A program made the position numbers and the translations under genes. A DNA stretch of 64,000 nt, taken from Dicaeum eximium. Taxonomy: Eukaryota; Chordata; Aves; Passeriformes; Dicaeidae. Of the stretch, positions 23,881-37,536 are shown one piece after another (positions within the stretch are counted from its first letter, which is position 1; every line of letters begins with the position of its first letter). The stretch spans positions 1,449,069 to 1,513,068 of the forward strand of contig VWZP01001589.1 in NCBI GenBank assembly GCA_013396995.1. The letters run 5' to 3'. The notes beneath the pieces are model-generated. The model saw only the letters and a list, made by a program, of their open reading frames with translations. It did no database searches and was not told where the DNA came from.

Positions 23881-26426
23881 AAGTTTGCATCTAAGAAACT
23901 TATAAAATGTCCAGGTGACAGGGTATTTATTCAGACAAATTGCTAAGGAAGATAGTATTGAAGTACAATGGAAAATGGATAGATAACTTTACTGTATTTG
24001 GCATCTATAATTATTATTTGGCAGTGGTTGTTTTCATCTCTGGTGGAAAAGTCTTTTGTTATTAGGGTTTATAAAAATACTTTTAAAATATCAAGTTGTG
24101 GTGGAGTTTAATTTTGATCTCCTGGTGCTAGAGCTTAGGCATATTATAAATGTTTAGTTAGTGTCTGACTGTTCTAGTTGAAGAATCTCTTCTCAAGTAG
24201 AAGAAGACATTTTACCAGGTTTGATCGTTCACTTCTTTTCTTCTTTGTGATGACTACCAATGGCTTTCAACATTTATACTCAGTTGTAAGACCTTCCTGT
24301 GAATGCTTGTAAACTTAGGCTAGAAAACCACATTAAAAAGTGTATTTCTGAGAATTTCTCATCTTTACTGCTGTGTCTGTTACTTTTAAGTGTCTCTCCA
24401 TTTCTGATAATTTAAAATAAATTTAATTTCTTAATTTTAACATTTTTGTGTCAGTATAGGGCCTAAGTAGTTCATTTGCAAATTTCTCCCAAATTTTGAA
24501 ACTACACTTTAATGATTAATCCATATTGATAACAATGCGTGGATGAAAATTCAGACTCCTTCAGATTTTTCTGTCTCTCCATGTGTGGCTCAGTGTTGAA
24601 ACAGCAGCGATATAGTAAATTGTAAATGCATACAGAAAAGCAATAATATTGGCAGAAAATTATTTCCCTACTTCTGGCAGATTGCCTCATCATTTATTCT
24701 TTAAAAAATCCATAGAGTGAGCATTTTCTGTTATGTATTTAACTGGACTTATTGAACGACTTCAGAAAAAAGTTTACAGGGTACCTCAATAATTGTTATT
24801 CTCTCCTTTCACCTATTTTATGATATGTGGGTTGATTAAATTAATAATTTGAATTAAATCTGAAAAATGTTTTTAGAACTTTGTAAACATTATCAAGTGT
24901 CGGATTTTAAATTTATAAAATGGACATCAGATTAAAATTTAGTGTTGATCCTCTTCTTGTAGAGACGAATTCCCCTGAATCCTCACTTACTGTATTGACA
25001 GTTTGGCAAACACCCTATTTAATGAAGGAGACTAGGGAAAGATTTGTCAAAAGCTCTGTACAGCTATCATTCCTAACACAATAAAGTACTTACATATTTA
25101 TTTCTGTTTAAACATGTGACAGGCCATGATAAAGACAACTAGCTTATTTCCATGCCTCAAGACTTGGTTGGCTTGGTTGCCAAAGCCTGACCTTTAAAAC
25201 CTTGGGAGTCAATGAAAAGTCTGTATGAATGACTTTTGTTGGGAACCTCTATTGGTTCCACTCTTAATTTGGGATAATTCCTGATTTTTGTATATTGAAT
25301 TTTCAACTTCCACATAAAATACTGGAATAAAGGATCAATTGTGTAATATAACAAAGTAGACAAACTCAGAATGATTTTAAAATCCATAAAGTACAATGCT
25401 TTCCTACTGGTGAAAGCCTTGTAGAACCTGTGTTATTTTGCAGAAAAAAATCCACTTCACAAGTGAGTATAAATCATGCAGTTAATATGATGCCTATACA
25501 TTCCCTTATTAATGACAAATTTAATGTTGTGATTAATCTTTCTAAAAAAGAATTATTTTAAAACAAAAGTGTTGGCCTCTAAATGTAATTAAGTCAGAAA
25601 TCTGACAATATTAGTATTATGAAGACTATAAAGGCTTAGTGTGTGTGCATACTGACACTGAAGAAGTTCTTGAAAGGGAATAATTATAAACAAATTAAAA
25701 AAGAAAGGAATCATAATTCTGTAAATATTTGCAGGCCTAGATTAAAAAAAAATCAATGATGATTGTGTTTTCACTCCTTTCAAATTCTACTGTAAGACCT
25801 ATTAAACCAAAAAAGAATAAAAAAAATTTAGTGCAGAAAACCTAACCCTTCAACCAATCAATGCTGATTAGATTTTACAGTCTAACTGCAGTTTTTATAG
25901 TTTTCATCTAAGCATTTTCTCCTAGATTATGTTTCTGGACAGATCTATACTATAGGAATTTTTTTAATCTCATTCACTGACAGGCTGACAACTACCATGC
26001 AATGCAATTTAGCTCTCACAAAAGCCCAATATTTCTTCTCTCACTCATTTATAGCAAAACTCACTTGGTTTCAGTGGCATTGTACAATAATTTCCCACCA
26101 GCAGTTTCTCCAGTTGTGAATTTTCTGATCAATTCTTATCTACAGGGATGACCATTTGCATCCTGTTAGATCTTTCATGCTCCAATGAACAATAAAGTTA
26201 AAAAATGTGTTAACAGTTGGCCTCTACATGCATCTTTGCTGAGCCTTCCAGGGACTGTGTTTGTGAAGAATATCACCCTAGCCAGAAAAAGATCCCACTG
26301 CTCAGCAGGGCTTGGGAAGCATTTCCCATTCTGGTACAGTAGGAATTACTCTTGTAGCATTATCTGTCAGAAGGGCAAGTGAGACATGCAGCTTATTGAC
26401 ATCTCACATTACTTACACCTGAAGGT
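23881..26426. other. Non-genic AT-rich DNA
   Basis: No gene or recognisable repeat. Short frames at 24502-24693, 25157-25396 and 26185-26382 carry no family features. Confidence 0.55.
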
Positions 26427-26512
26427 CACAAAATCACAGAATCACAGAAGTGTTACAGTTGGAAAAGACCTCTGGAGATTATTTGGTCCAATCAAAATCT
26501 TTCAACCACTAA
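26427..26512 (-). mobile_element. CR1 LINE 3' terminal fragment, reverse orientation
   Basis: The doubled reverse octamer (AATCACAG-AATCACAG) is followed by TTGGAAAAGACCTCTGGAGATTATTTGGTCCAA, the reverse complement of the CR1 3' UTR end. Only about 85 bases were retained, so this is a very short 5'-truncated insertion. Confidence 0.85.
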
Positions 26513-27164
26513 CAATTTAAAACAGGCAAATCTTACTAAAATGAGTTAGTGCTTTTTGCTGAATTGCCAAAGAGCCTTCTGACTTCAAAATTCTGCCATG
26601 ACGTTCCTTGAAGTTAAGAAAAAAACTCTTCCTTTACAAATCTTTTTTCCATCAGGAGTGCATCTAAAAAAAATAAAATATTCCCTGCCTGCATCTGGAG
26701 GAATCATACTGGAGGGCTATGAAATGTTGACAAACTTTTTAAAATTTCTTTTGAAGTCTATCTCAGAATTTTGTCAGCAACGTGAGACTTGAATTTATTG
26801 TAAAGATCTGTCAAATTATGTCCTACAAAGAAGAAAAAGTAATAAAATATGAAAAGCCCTAGTGACTGAAAGAAGGTCATGTCTGAAAAGATATCTGTTA
26901 AGAAATCAAGTTACTTAATATTCAGTAATTTAATGCGCAAACAGTTATTGATTATTTAATTAATATTTGTAAGATTACCTGGCAGACAGCAAGATTTAAT
27001 CTTGGTTTTTTTGACTGCTTCAAAGCCACCCTGTGCTGGAACAAAACCATTGAGCTAAGGGGCACATGCCTTTAAACCTATGATTAGTTACTACCAGTGA
27101 TCACAACTAGCTTATTTCTTCCTGTTTAATTTCAACTTCAAATTATTAAAGTGGGGCTCATGTA
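26513..27164. other. Non-genic AT-rich DNA
   Basis: Nothing recognisable apart from a 64-codon frame at 26598-26792 of chance length. Confidence 0.5.
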
Positions 27165-27440
27165 AATCTGAATGGCTGGGGGGCTGGTGCAGCTCCAGCA
27201 CACCACTGTCACAGCTTTCACACCATGCCCTCAGCATCTCAGCTGCAGCGTCTGCTCCTGGCCCTTGATGCATTCCCAACATGGAGGCAGCCCTGCCTTT
27301 CCCAGCAGCTCTCTGACGTCCTTGTCACTGTGCACTGCCTGCCCTTTGGGAGCTCTGCATGTGCTGAAGCCATGGTGTGAGCCAGGCTCGCTCCCATGGT
27401 GGTGAATCCAGCACCTGACCTTGCCTCTCCTCCTGCAGAT
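27165..27440. other. Isolated GC-rich patch, unidentified
   Basis: About 275 bases of clearly higher GC content than the flanks, with overlapping open frames on both strands (77 codons plus, 89 codons minus). Neither product is recognisable. Near its right edge CTTGCCTCTCCTCCTGCAG forms a strong-looking splice-acceptor context ending about 27438. It could be a fragment of an unrecognised LTR or a GC-rich exon remnant. No CR1 landmark was found. Confidence 0.4.
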
Positions 27441-28223
27441 CATTCCAACCACATGGAAGTACTGAATAGTAGTGCAAAAATTTTGTAGAGAGAGGATCAA
27501 AATCCAGTGATGTCTAAATTGCTCTTTATATGCTATAGGGATCCTCTACACAGGGGAGGAACTTTAATTTGATTGATCAGAAGCTTATTATTGAAAAGAG
27601 TACATTACGTCTCTAATATATCCTCAATATTACATATAAACCTGAAAGATAGTTCGGGTAATTCTTTTGGGAGATAATGCAGAATAAACTGCTCTAACAA
27701 AATCTGTGATTATCAGTGATTCTGCAACCCACTACCTTAGGATTTAAATTGCATGACTGTTTCCTACTTGGAAACTTTTCCTTTGCTTTTATTAATTCAC
27801 TGGTGATTTTCTCAGTTCGTATGAAATATGAGAAGACAGGGATAATAACAAAGATAAAATTGGTTATAAAAGTGAGAAAATAAGTAGAAACATTATTTGA
27901 AAGGCAAGAGATAATTTGAGATATGATCTTGTCCTATTTTACTGTTTATCTGCCTTCCAATCTTAGACTCCTTAAGGGAACACAAGGCTAAATCAACACT
28001 GATTTCTTTATGTGCTTATTTTTGCTTCAGTTTTGCTGTCGGAGAAAAATAAGAAGGAATATTGAGCAAGCTTTCCTTTATCATACCTTCTCTGGTGAAT
28101 ACAAGTGTACAAATTTCTGTAAATAAACCTCTGCCTTGGTTTTTCTTTTCTTCTTGTTCTTCTTGTACCAATAATGCTCAATTTTTCAAATNAGCTTTAT
28201 TTTTTTAAAATATTCAAATTTTC

Positions 28224-28226
<3 letters not shown>

Positions 28227-28273
<47 letters not shown>
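28227..28273. repeat. T47 homopolymer
   Basis: Forty-seven consecutive T. Its length is likely polymorphic or mis-assembled, as an N lies 35 bases upstream at 28192. It could be a poly(A) tail of a minus-strand retrocopy, but no recognisable body lies at the higher-coordinate side. Confidence 0.9.
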
Positions 28274-28275
<2 letters not shown>

Positions 28276-28312
28276 TAGAACCAGACTTCTACTTTGTTGA
28301 ATGCTAATAATG

Positions 28313-28432
28313 GAGGCAGGGAGGCAGGGAGGAAGGGAGGCAGGCAGGAAGTGCGGAAGCGCGGAAGCACGGAAGGAAGGAAGCGCGGAATGAAGGAAGG
28401 AAGGAAGGAAGGAAGGAAGGAAGGAAGGATGG
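28313..28432. repeat. Purine-rich (GGAA)n / GGCAG minisatellite-like tract
   Basis: A strand-asymmetric run with GGAGGCAGG units, then GCGGAAGCGCGGAAGCAC variants containing CpG, then eight perfect GGAA units at 28395-28426. The 60-codon minus frame here reads PSFLPSFLPS and is a low-complexity artefact. Confidence 0.92.
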
Positions 28433-31400
28433 ATTTGGAAAGGGACAAGCAGACGTAGAGCTGACTGAAGTTAATTTTGCTCTCATCTTATGTGATAAAT
28501 ATCCAGCATTAAACTAAAATGGTGAGGATATAAACACCTTGCTTAGAGATGAAAAAAAAAATGTGTAAGAAGATTGTGAGTAAAACAAAATCCCTTGTGT
28601 TTTAGTCTTGTTTTTCTGCAAAATCCTCCTTTTAGTTATTAGTTTGTTTGTTTGGGATTTTTCTTTCATACCTGTACAGTATTCTGGGTGCTGTGTTATT
28701 TAGGTTCTAATTTTTATTAGAATGTCAGTCACAGAAATAAAAGTGCAGTCTTGTTTTTCGTTGCCTATATTAAACAAAAAAAAATTAAGTCATGTGATCT
28801 GCAAATATTTTAAAACCTACAAGAGCTATTTGGTTCAGTACATATGTGTTGATTTAGGGCTTCTGGAAATGATTTAGGGCTGGTTTAGGTCTTCTGGACA
28901 TAAACAATATACTTCTAGTTAAAGCAACAGTTGTAGTTATCAAATGCAATTATTATAGTTGATAAGGAAATAAATACCTGCATCAGAACAAAAGATTTTT
29001 TTCTCTCTTATTATTAAGAAAAAAAATCCAATTGCTTCTTTCCCTATACTACTTTTCTACCCTTTCCATTTCTCCCCACCCCCAAAAACAATCACAAGTG
29101 TGATGGATTTGAGGTTTGAATTCTACATGTTTATTTGTTTGCCTGAAGTTTTTACATAATTTTGTCTATACTCAGTAACTATAGTGTTTGTGGTTTATTT
29201 CATTGTCTTGTATCATTCCTGGCTTTGTCTTTGTGAAGTGAAAGAAGAGCAAACCTGTCTGGTCAGCTGGAGCTGCTCCCTAGACATCTGCTGAATGCTG
29301 TTTTGGGATTGTGTTTCTTACTATCCCAAAGCAGAGCCATCTGGTCCCCACATAACAGAAACTCTGAGATTCCTGTAATTTCTAAAGAGATATAAAGTTC
29401 AAAAATAAGCTACTATCAGACCTCTTATTTCTATGAACAGTTTGTTTTGTGACATTGTCTCTCCCCATAGTATATAGAACAGAACTATGGTGTGTTTTCA
29501 TTAAAGCACAGAAATATTTAAAAGAAATTAATAAAATAATGAAGATATATTTATAATAACAGGACAGCTACGTGGCTGCATCAGACAGCAAGCTTTTTGG
29601 TGCCATACAATTTATTTAGTTTTTTAATGATATGTCACAAGATAAGGAAAGGACTTATTTTTAGAATATTTCATCTATTCATCTATGGGATGGTGTAACA
29701 GAACTTCATGAGAAAAAGTATGACTGAATCATTGTGCTCTTGTCTCATGAGTCATGATCACTTGATTCATGATAAGTCTCATGATTTAGATACAATATTA
29801 ATTTATTCAACAAGTAGGAATAGGGACAGATCTTTAAAGTAAGCTGTAGACATGATAGTAATGTAATATATGACTTATTCTTCAGGGTGAAAATAAACTG
29901 TCCTTGGAAGTTTCACAGAAAGTCTATTTTGTACACAATTAAGCCATTTTGAGGTGGTTGAATAGATGTTTATTGTATTTTGAAAAATTTTATACTAATA
30001 TAACTGAATACATGATGGGTATTTATCTTAATTAAATTTTCACCATCATGGTTGCATTTATTATCAGAAATGCTGTGTTTTAGTTGATTAAACAATCAGC
30101 TTTCATTAGGCTACTTGATACCCAGAATCATTTACACAGAATAAAAAGATCCTTATTGCTTTTAACGCTGGCAATTTTGAGTGTAGAGACAATTTTATAT
30201 TTTCTTAGTGAACAGAAAAAACATAATGGTTTCCATGAGCTATCAAGTGCAAACCTGAATAATATCTGACAATCACAAAAATTTCACAAACAATGATGTG
30301 CCTTATTGTATTTCGTGAACTGTTTGAACATGTTGCCAATCATTCTTCTTTGCCAGTTTTAATCTATCAGTTGACATTTACTGGGTGCTGAAACATAGGG
30401 GCTCAGTTACCCTCTAAGCTAAGATCTTTATTCTAGATTTCTGTACTCCTCTTTATTACAAGAAAGATTGCTCCAGTGCTGGAAGGAAAAAGAAAAGCGT
30501 CCCCTATGTTATATTTTGATATTAACACTATGGACCCAGTATTTAAATACTCAAAGAAAAAGGAAAAAAGAAAAACTATTCAATGTTTTGTATTATTTAT
30601 CTTTAAATAACCTAATAACTTAACTTTAAATAACTAAATATTGTTCGGTTTTTGGGGTGTTCTTTCTGAGAAAAGAGCAGACCTCTTTTGTGTAGAAAAA
30701 GCAAAACAAGGTGCCAAGAACATTCTATACCCAGTGAAAAACCTGGATGTACTTTGTCCTGTGCAAGTCAGAAGGCTGCCAGGTGGTGGCTGGGTGTCGG
30801 GAACTGGAAAGCAGAGACAGTGAAGTGGTCATTACTGCAGTGTAAGCTCAAAATCAACCTTGTCTGAACCAGACTACTTACCATGTAATAATGCATTTCT
30901 CTGGGATTTTCTTAGTTACTCCAGGCTTCTGAGTGTTGCCTACATTTTCTTACTTAGCCCTTGCAGTCTTGAGTGAAGTGACAGAAAGGTCAGAGTTGCA
31001 CTGATGCACTTGCTCATGCTCCCCAGGACCCTTGAAATTTCTTAATGTAACTGTGACTTCTCTCAGTGAAATCAGCTCCTGTGACATTTCACCAATCACC
31101 AGGAACATATATACATAATATCTGAGTGGCTTTTTTCCTAACAGATTAACTTCATTACATATTATGATCATCTATCTAATTTGAACTGGAAAACCAGTAA
31201 TCCACTTATGATTGCAAGTAAATGGTAACATGCAGTATATATAGAAAGATGATAACATTTATTACTGAAATAGAAGACAATAAACCTAATAATAAATATT
31301 CATAAATATTTGAAAAGCGATTGAATCAGAAGATAGATGTTTTCAGTGTTCTAAATATACAAACATTTTATAATATACTATAAAATAAAATAATATACTA

Positions 31401-33887
31401 AATTATTGCAAGTAATGTAGCAATCTTATACTATTCTTGGTTTAGAGATTCTAGTATAGTGTAATAGAATCTTTTGATATACTTAAAATGTTTTACTACT
31501 TTATTTTTGCATTGTGAATATTCACAAGTGTATGTGGAAATCCAGTCTCCATTTCATATACATTTAAACTAGTTTATCTACATATATTAAAAAAGATATT
31601 TGAAGTGCAATCCACCAACTTTTCAATATGAATTCAACTATAGTTGTAGGTATTTGGTTTTCATCTCTTTGTCTCACTGAGGAAGATAGGTGCTGCTCTG
31701 AAGAACCGTGATAATGGTCCTGAGCCAAAACCTCCAACATCTCTATTCATACCCAGGTTGTGTTCGTCCAACATACCTAAATTAAAAACTTAGGCAAAGA
31801 GAATCCCAGGGCTTATTTTGTAGTAATATTTCTCTCTTGTAAACATGCAAATTTTTATTTAAATAAGTTCCATTTTCTGTTTAGCAACTTTTTAAAAATA
31901 ATTGTGGTGAGGAGGGTGCTTGATGAGGGACTGAGAAATGTTATGTTTGGTAAACGATCTCTTGAAGATTTTACATTTTCTTTATAATCATGTTGGCCAT
32001 TTACTATAATTTTGTAGTAATGTTCCTAGTTTAATGATAATTTTAATAGCTATTTTTCAATTTGGACTCTGCTAGATATGTTTATCCCCTTAGATTAACT
32101 ACTAATTATTTCAATGATAGGATTCCAGTTATACTGTCTATGGACACACCATATAAATTAAACTACTCATTGCTTTCGGAAAAAAAAGCACCCCAAGTTA
32201 TTAATGTGTTCATTTCTGAGTCATTGTTTATTTCCCTTCATTATAAATGATTTATGTGATTCATTAGATTGTCGTAATTATCATTTTAGACTCATAAGTT
32301 TTTTATTTAAGCAAGCTTTGCTGGTGATGAAGCACACTGCATCTTACAAGTCAGGTTTGATAAGTAGTAAATGAAGGATAATGAAAAAGTCAAAATATGT
32401 TTAAAGGACAACAAAATGTTTTGTGCTTTATTCATAGAAACACCTTAGCTTGGCATCATAAAACCACTGCAATGTCTCTTAAGAAGAAAGAGAAGCTCTT
32501 GGACCTATTACTGTAGTATTTCTAGATGAAACAAAATAGTCCTAAAAAATTAATAACAGCTATGCTAACACCACATCATCTTCAGCATAAAGAAGAGATT
32601 GCCCTGTTCAACACATCACTACAAAAAATGGTGAACTCCTGAACTAACAATTTGCCTTATCAGCCCTCCAGTGGTCCCCCTTTCCTCTCCTCTTCCCTCA
32701 TTACCCTTTCCTCATTGCTTGGCAATGTAGTTCTGCTTGGCAGTGTATTCCAGCTGAAGCCACCAGTTTACCTTTGAGCCTGCAGTCCAAACTAATGAGC
32801 CCAGCTCTCCTTTGAGCTGACCTCCCTCATCAATTTTTTTTTTAAAGATTTTAGCATGCCAGTCTAAAATTGTAATTTCCATTCATCTGTGCCTCTACTA
32901 CTTCTTTTGAATGACAAAGATAAATCATTTAAATCTGTCCTGTATTCCTTTATCAGGAGCTATGGTTTGAATTTTCTCCAGTGTCCTTCCTCTGGTTATT
33001 CCAAAGTACTGATTATTAATATTACACAAAGATTCACACAGAACATTTTTCCGTTGCCTGTTTGAATTTGTGAACGACTAATTAAAAAATTAGAAAAAAA
33101 ACCCAAAAAACAAAAAAAAAGACCAGGCAGGAAACATACATCTAGTTAGAAGTGGAACACTTTCTTCCTTTGTTAGCATAAGTTTTGTAGCTAAAACCTG
33201 GGGTTTTTTGGGGGAGTGAAAAAAAAATCTTGCTCTTAAAAACTGTCTTAAGATACCACAGGTATATTTTGGTGAAAAGATAATAAAACAGAAATATTCT
33301 TTCTATTGGGATTTCAGAATTATTAATTATTCCATTTACTTATTTTTAAAAGATTTGAACTAAAATAAAATAACATCCAGGATGTCTTCACACTAGGAAA
33401 GCTACATTTTATAGCCTAGTAAGTTGCAGTTGAGGTATTTTTTAAATTAATGTGAGTCAAACTAATCAGTAGGGAAGTTAAATTCTTATAAAGGCAATTT
33501 GGCAAAGAGTTTACAGCTCTGGCAGCAAGGGAAAGAAAAAGCAATTTTTTGTCTTCCAGTTAATTGTCTTGAATTACACTCTGAGTGCAGCTGACATTTA
33601 TTGTTTTGCAGACCAGAAATGTGCAATATTTACCATTCTTCTTTAAATTTAAAACTGTAGTTGACACCAGGCACACTACCTGAGAGACCATGGAAGCAGA
33701 TAGTATCATAAAACATTCAAAGAATATATTCATGTTAGAACATGTTAGGTATAACTATAATTAGATTTTTTTTAAATGGCAGTCTCAGATGTAGCAGATT
33801 GATTTAGAGGTTGGTACTATGCAGATATACTCTCGTGTTTTATTTCATAAATTGCCCCCTAAGTTTGTCTTTGTTTTTTTTTTTTGG

Positions 33888-34422
33888 AGGGCCTGGGACC
33901 TTAGAGCTAAGATGTGCACTGCATCTCCCCCAGTTCCACAAGTCACTGGATGCCAGGTGAACAGCACCATTCACCATTCACCCCATGGGTCATTGAGCTT
34001 CTCCTGCAGTGAGTTACACCAAAGCAAAATGGAAGTACCCCACATCCTGGTGGAACAGTGAAGGCAGCTGTGATCTGCTTGTGTATATAATACACTCATC
34101 AGCGTTACTTTGGCTCCGAGGATACATGGCAGCAGCAAAATGTGGGGCAGTAGCAAGTAGGGGGTGTTTGTGGCTGTGGCTTCTCTCCCCCCAAGTAGCT
34201 GTTAACACACTGCTTCTCTGGAAATGGCTAAATCTGCCTGACAAAGGGAATTGCAAATGAACTCCTTTCTTGCTCTGCTTGTATGCTCTTTCTTCCTTTT
34301 TTAATCTGTCTTGATACTGGCCCATGGGTAAATTCTTGCTTTTGCTCTTCTGATTCTCCTCCCTGTTCTTCTGGGGGAGTGAGTGAGTGACTGGGTGATG
34401 CTTCTGTGATTAACCCACAACA
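33888..34422 (+). mobile_element. Old avian ERVL-type LTR
   Basis: The 3' half carries the known avian LTR landmarks in plus orientation: a degenerate AATTGCAAATGAACTCC where intact copies have the AATAAAC poly(A) signal, followed by CTTGCTCTGCTTGTATGC and TTAATCTGTCTTGATA. Further on are CTTTTGCTCTTCTGATTCTCC, GGGGGAGTGAGTGAGTGAC and the terminal TTAACCCACAACA with CA at 34421-34422. The left part (GGGACCTTAGAGC...CACTGG, GGCAGCTGTGATC) is less certain, and no target duplication was found. Several overlapping frames of 61-103 codons lie in it on both strands; none resembles a protein family. The mutated poly(A) hexamer suggests an old insertion. Confidence 0.7.
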
Positions 34423-37400
34423 CCTGTGAATATCACTGTAGCCATAACTCAACAAATACTGATTAGTTTAATACTAATTGCTTTGATGATGGACCATTGA
34501 TCACCTTTTTAGTTTTCTTTGATCACTTGGTGGAAAAAACAGAACAATATCAAAACTCATAAAGTATTATTTGCATAATACAGATCTTTGCTTTTTAAGT
34601 TAGAAACCAATCTTCCTGAGGTGAACAAGTAACAAATTTCTTGGTGTAAAGAACAAAAAGTGAGAAGTCAAAATTCCTTTTCATGCTTTATCAGTAATTT
34701 TAGAAGGCAAGGCTACAAGATAGGGATGTTTTAATTTGATTTAGTGTGTTGTATTTGGCTATCATGAACTTCATTTTTAATTAAACACACTATAACCCTG
34801 TTGGGGAAGTTGAGCTTAAATTGCGTATGAAAGTCCTGAAATAAAGTTCGGAATTTCACTCTTGATGAGTTAATAACACAGTTTTCTGGAATTTGCATAT
34901 TTTTGCCATTGACCTCTCTGAAAATTACAACAGAAACATGAGGAAAATATATTCATAATGATGCAAATAGGAGAAGTGAAGCAATTTCTACATAAAAAGT
35001 ATTTTGAATTAAACAAGGGTTGTGTTAAAATAACCCCTGTTTTATCACTCTGCTGCTCTTATCCAAGGAGACTTTGAGCATCTTGTTAGATATGAACAAA
35101 AATTATTAAATTTTGCAAATGACATCACTCAGATTCTGAGGAGAGAGGAGGGTTAAAACTAATACATCTAACATGTACTTTCCTCATTTACTTGACAAAT
35201 GAACTTTTAGCACTAATTCTGAGAATTGTTCAAAGCTAGAGTAATATGTCTTAGAAAAGTCATGAATTCTTAAAAATATGTGAACTCATTTGCTACTCCA
35301 TAGTTCTACATGAGAAGTTAGGATATATTTTTTTCTCTATAAACATTAGACTTTGTATATGCATGGACATATGCATATATTAAAATATGCATCAAATGTC
35401 AATTTCTCATTGTTCCATAACTATAGTAGTTTTATGATTAAAGCACATTATTTGAACAAATAAAATTACAGAGATATTGTCCATGATAACAGCAACCCCC
35501 TTCCCATTTTTTGCATGTTTCTATATTAAAAATTTCTGCTCTGTTTTGCCACAGTTTAACTTTTTAAAACATTAACTATTTAAAATTGTGGAATATTTAT
35601 GCCTCATAAAAATTCATTACATTTAAACATAGATAACTCAGGCAGATTAAAAAAAAGCAAGGCTGAATAAAACCAGCTATGTCTGCCATATATATAAAGC
35701 ATCAGTATAGAGGGCTTTAAATAGTTTTTGCATCCTTATGCCATGAAACAGGGACTAAAAGAAAAGTCTTTTTTAGATTAAAAAACCCAAATACCTGAAT
35801 TTAAATTCCATATCATAAGATCAGCTACCACAAGTGCAAAGAGTTCCACTAGATGTTGAAAATAGTGTTTTCAAGTATCTCTGAAATAAGAGCATATTTT
35901 ACTTTTCTAACTTCTTAAATGGGGAGGAGGAAAAGTCAGACACAGACCTGAAGTCATACTAATATAACACAGAGCTGGAGAAGTAGTTCAGAAAAAACCT
36001 TTGCCTGCATTGGTCCTGCGCCAATTGAAATATGAAGGTAATAAAAGGCAAATCGATAGCAGTTAGGATTTGGAACAGTGACCAGTGTATGCAGAGGCTA
36101 GAGAAAGAGCTGGAAAATGCAAATTTATAGCAGAACAGTGGCAGGAAGCCTCGGCAGCAGGGAATGGACATGAGAGGACAGCAGTGGTATTTAAGGATAG
36201 ACTCCTGTTTTTTCAAGTAGGTGCAATGGAGTCACTCATGTCCAAGAAAATGTGAAATCAATCTGCTGATACTTTCAAGCACCTGGAAACCATTTAGCTG
36301 TGTGGCAATGTGCCTGACCTAGAAGCAGTGTTGAGGAGCAGGACATAGAGAGTAAGGTTTGTCAGTGTACCCTTTTGCACTTCTTGCTCTGTGTGGCTGA
36401 TCATTGGCTTGGAGCACAGGCAGAATTAATTAGACTTAACTGCAAAAATCTTCACAAGCACAATCCAAAAACTCATTCTGAAAGATATCTTGCCATTCAT
36501 TTCTCATTCACCAAATTAGGACACATATTTATAATAATTTTAAAATGTCTGCAGAAACTATTTCTGTCCCATGGTCATTTGTTACTCTCCCATAAATGAA
36601 GCCTTTAAATATTTGCTTCTGTGCACAAGCAGCTGAAACTACAGTTAAGACAGATAAAAGTACTGTGATTGATATGGACTCAAGTTGTGTCATACTGCTG
36701 ATACTTACAACTCAGCCACAGGTACATGAATGCTGACAGATAGAAGGATCTAATGTGGGGACTGTAGCTTTTTCAATTTTGACAGTTTATTCATGAAAAG
36801 GCAGCTATTTGTACCACCAGATCAAGTAGCTGTGATCTTAATTGTGACAACACTACTGAAAAATCACATAATGTTATGTTTGTTTCTGATTTTTTGCAAA
36901 ATATGCAAAAGAAAGAAGGACTTCTGACAAACTACTTTATTCATACTGCAAAGTCAAAAGCCTGAGAAAAAAAAGCTTCACAACCTGCCCAGCCTTTAAC
37001 CACACAGTAATAGGCAAAAGAGGATGAAGGAGCTGCACATATGTAACAGTCTCAAAGATGGTATCTAGAGAAGTAGAGAGACCTTCTAGGGGGTTTAAGC
37101 AAGTTCAGCAATGCTATTTCTTGCAGGAGGAACCAAGTCTCATTAAGTGCACAAAGCAGAAGGATTATTGTATAGCAAAGGCTATTGTTCCGTACAGAGT
37201 TTCCAGTTAATTGTTTGCCAAGATGGGAAGAGCTGCACCTAAGAATAGATGAGGAATTTTGGAAGCTAAAATCACTGTATGCTTAGATAAACTACCTCTA
37301 TATCAATTTCAGATTTTCTGGATGATGTTGTAGATTTTTAATGACTATGTCATTCTTTGAGTGATGTAGTAGATACAGGATGAGAATCTATATTCCTCAT

Positions 37401-37536
37401 TTCCTGATAACAAATCTGTTGAAAAATTAAGACTGCTATCCTATGGCTTTCTATTCCTGCAATTTCATATTTGTAAAAAAGGAGAAACATGCTCTGAATA
37501 AAAGTTAATAACTATGAGTCATGAGTATGGTACAAT

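Larger units (their letters stand above)
27441..33887. other. Non-genic AT-rich DNA
   Basis: No gene was recognised in 6.4 kb. It contains the T47 run at 28227, the GGAA-rich tract at 28313, a single N at 28192, and an imperfect 18-bp tandem duplication at 32716-32751 (TGCTTGGCAATGTAGTTC followed by a variant). Scattered short frames (30084-30269, 30641-30823, 30950-31171, 32062-32250) have no family features. Confidence 0.55.

Noticed and set aside
28313..28432. Possible CRISPR-like or minisatellite array
   Set aside because: Units are short, variable and without spacers; this is a eukaryotic purine-rich simple repeat.
28304..28486. Minus frame reading PSFLPSFLPS repeats
   Set aside because: Translation of a GGAA microsatellite, not a protein.
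34009..34325. Frames of 83 and 103 codons
   Set aside because: They lie inside the old ERVL-type LTR, which is non-coding.
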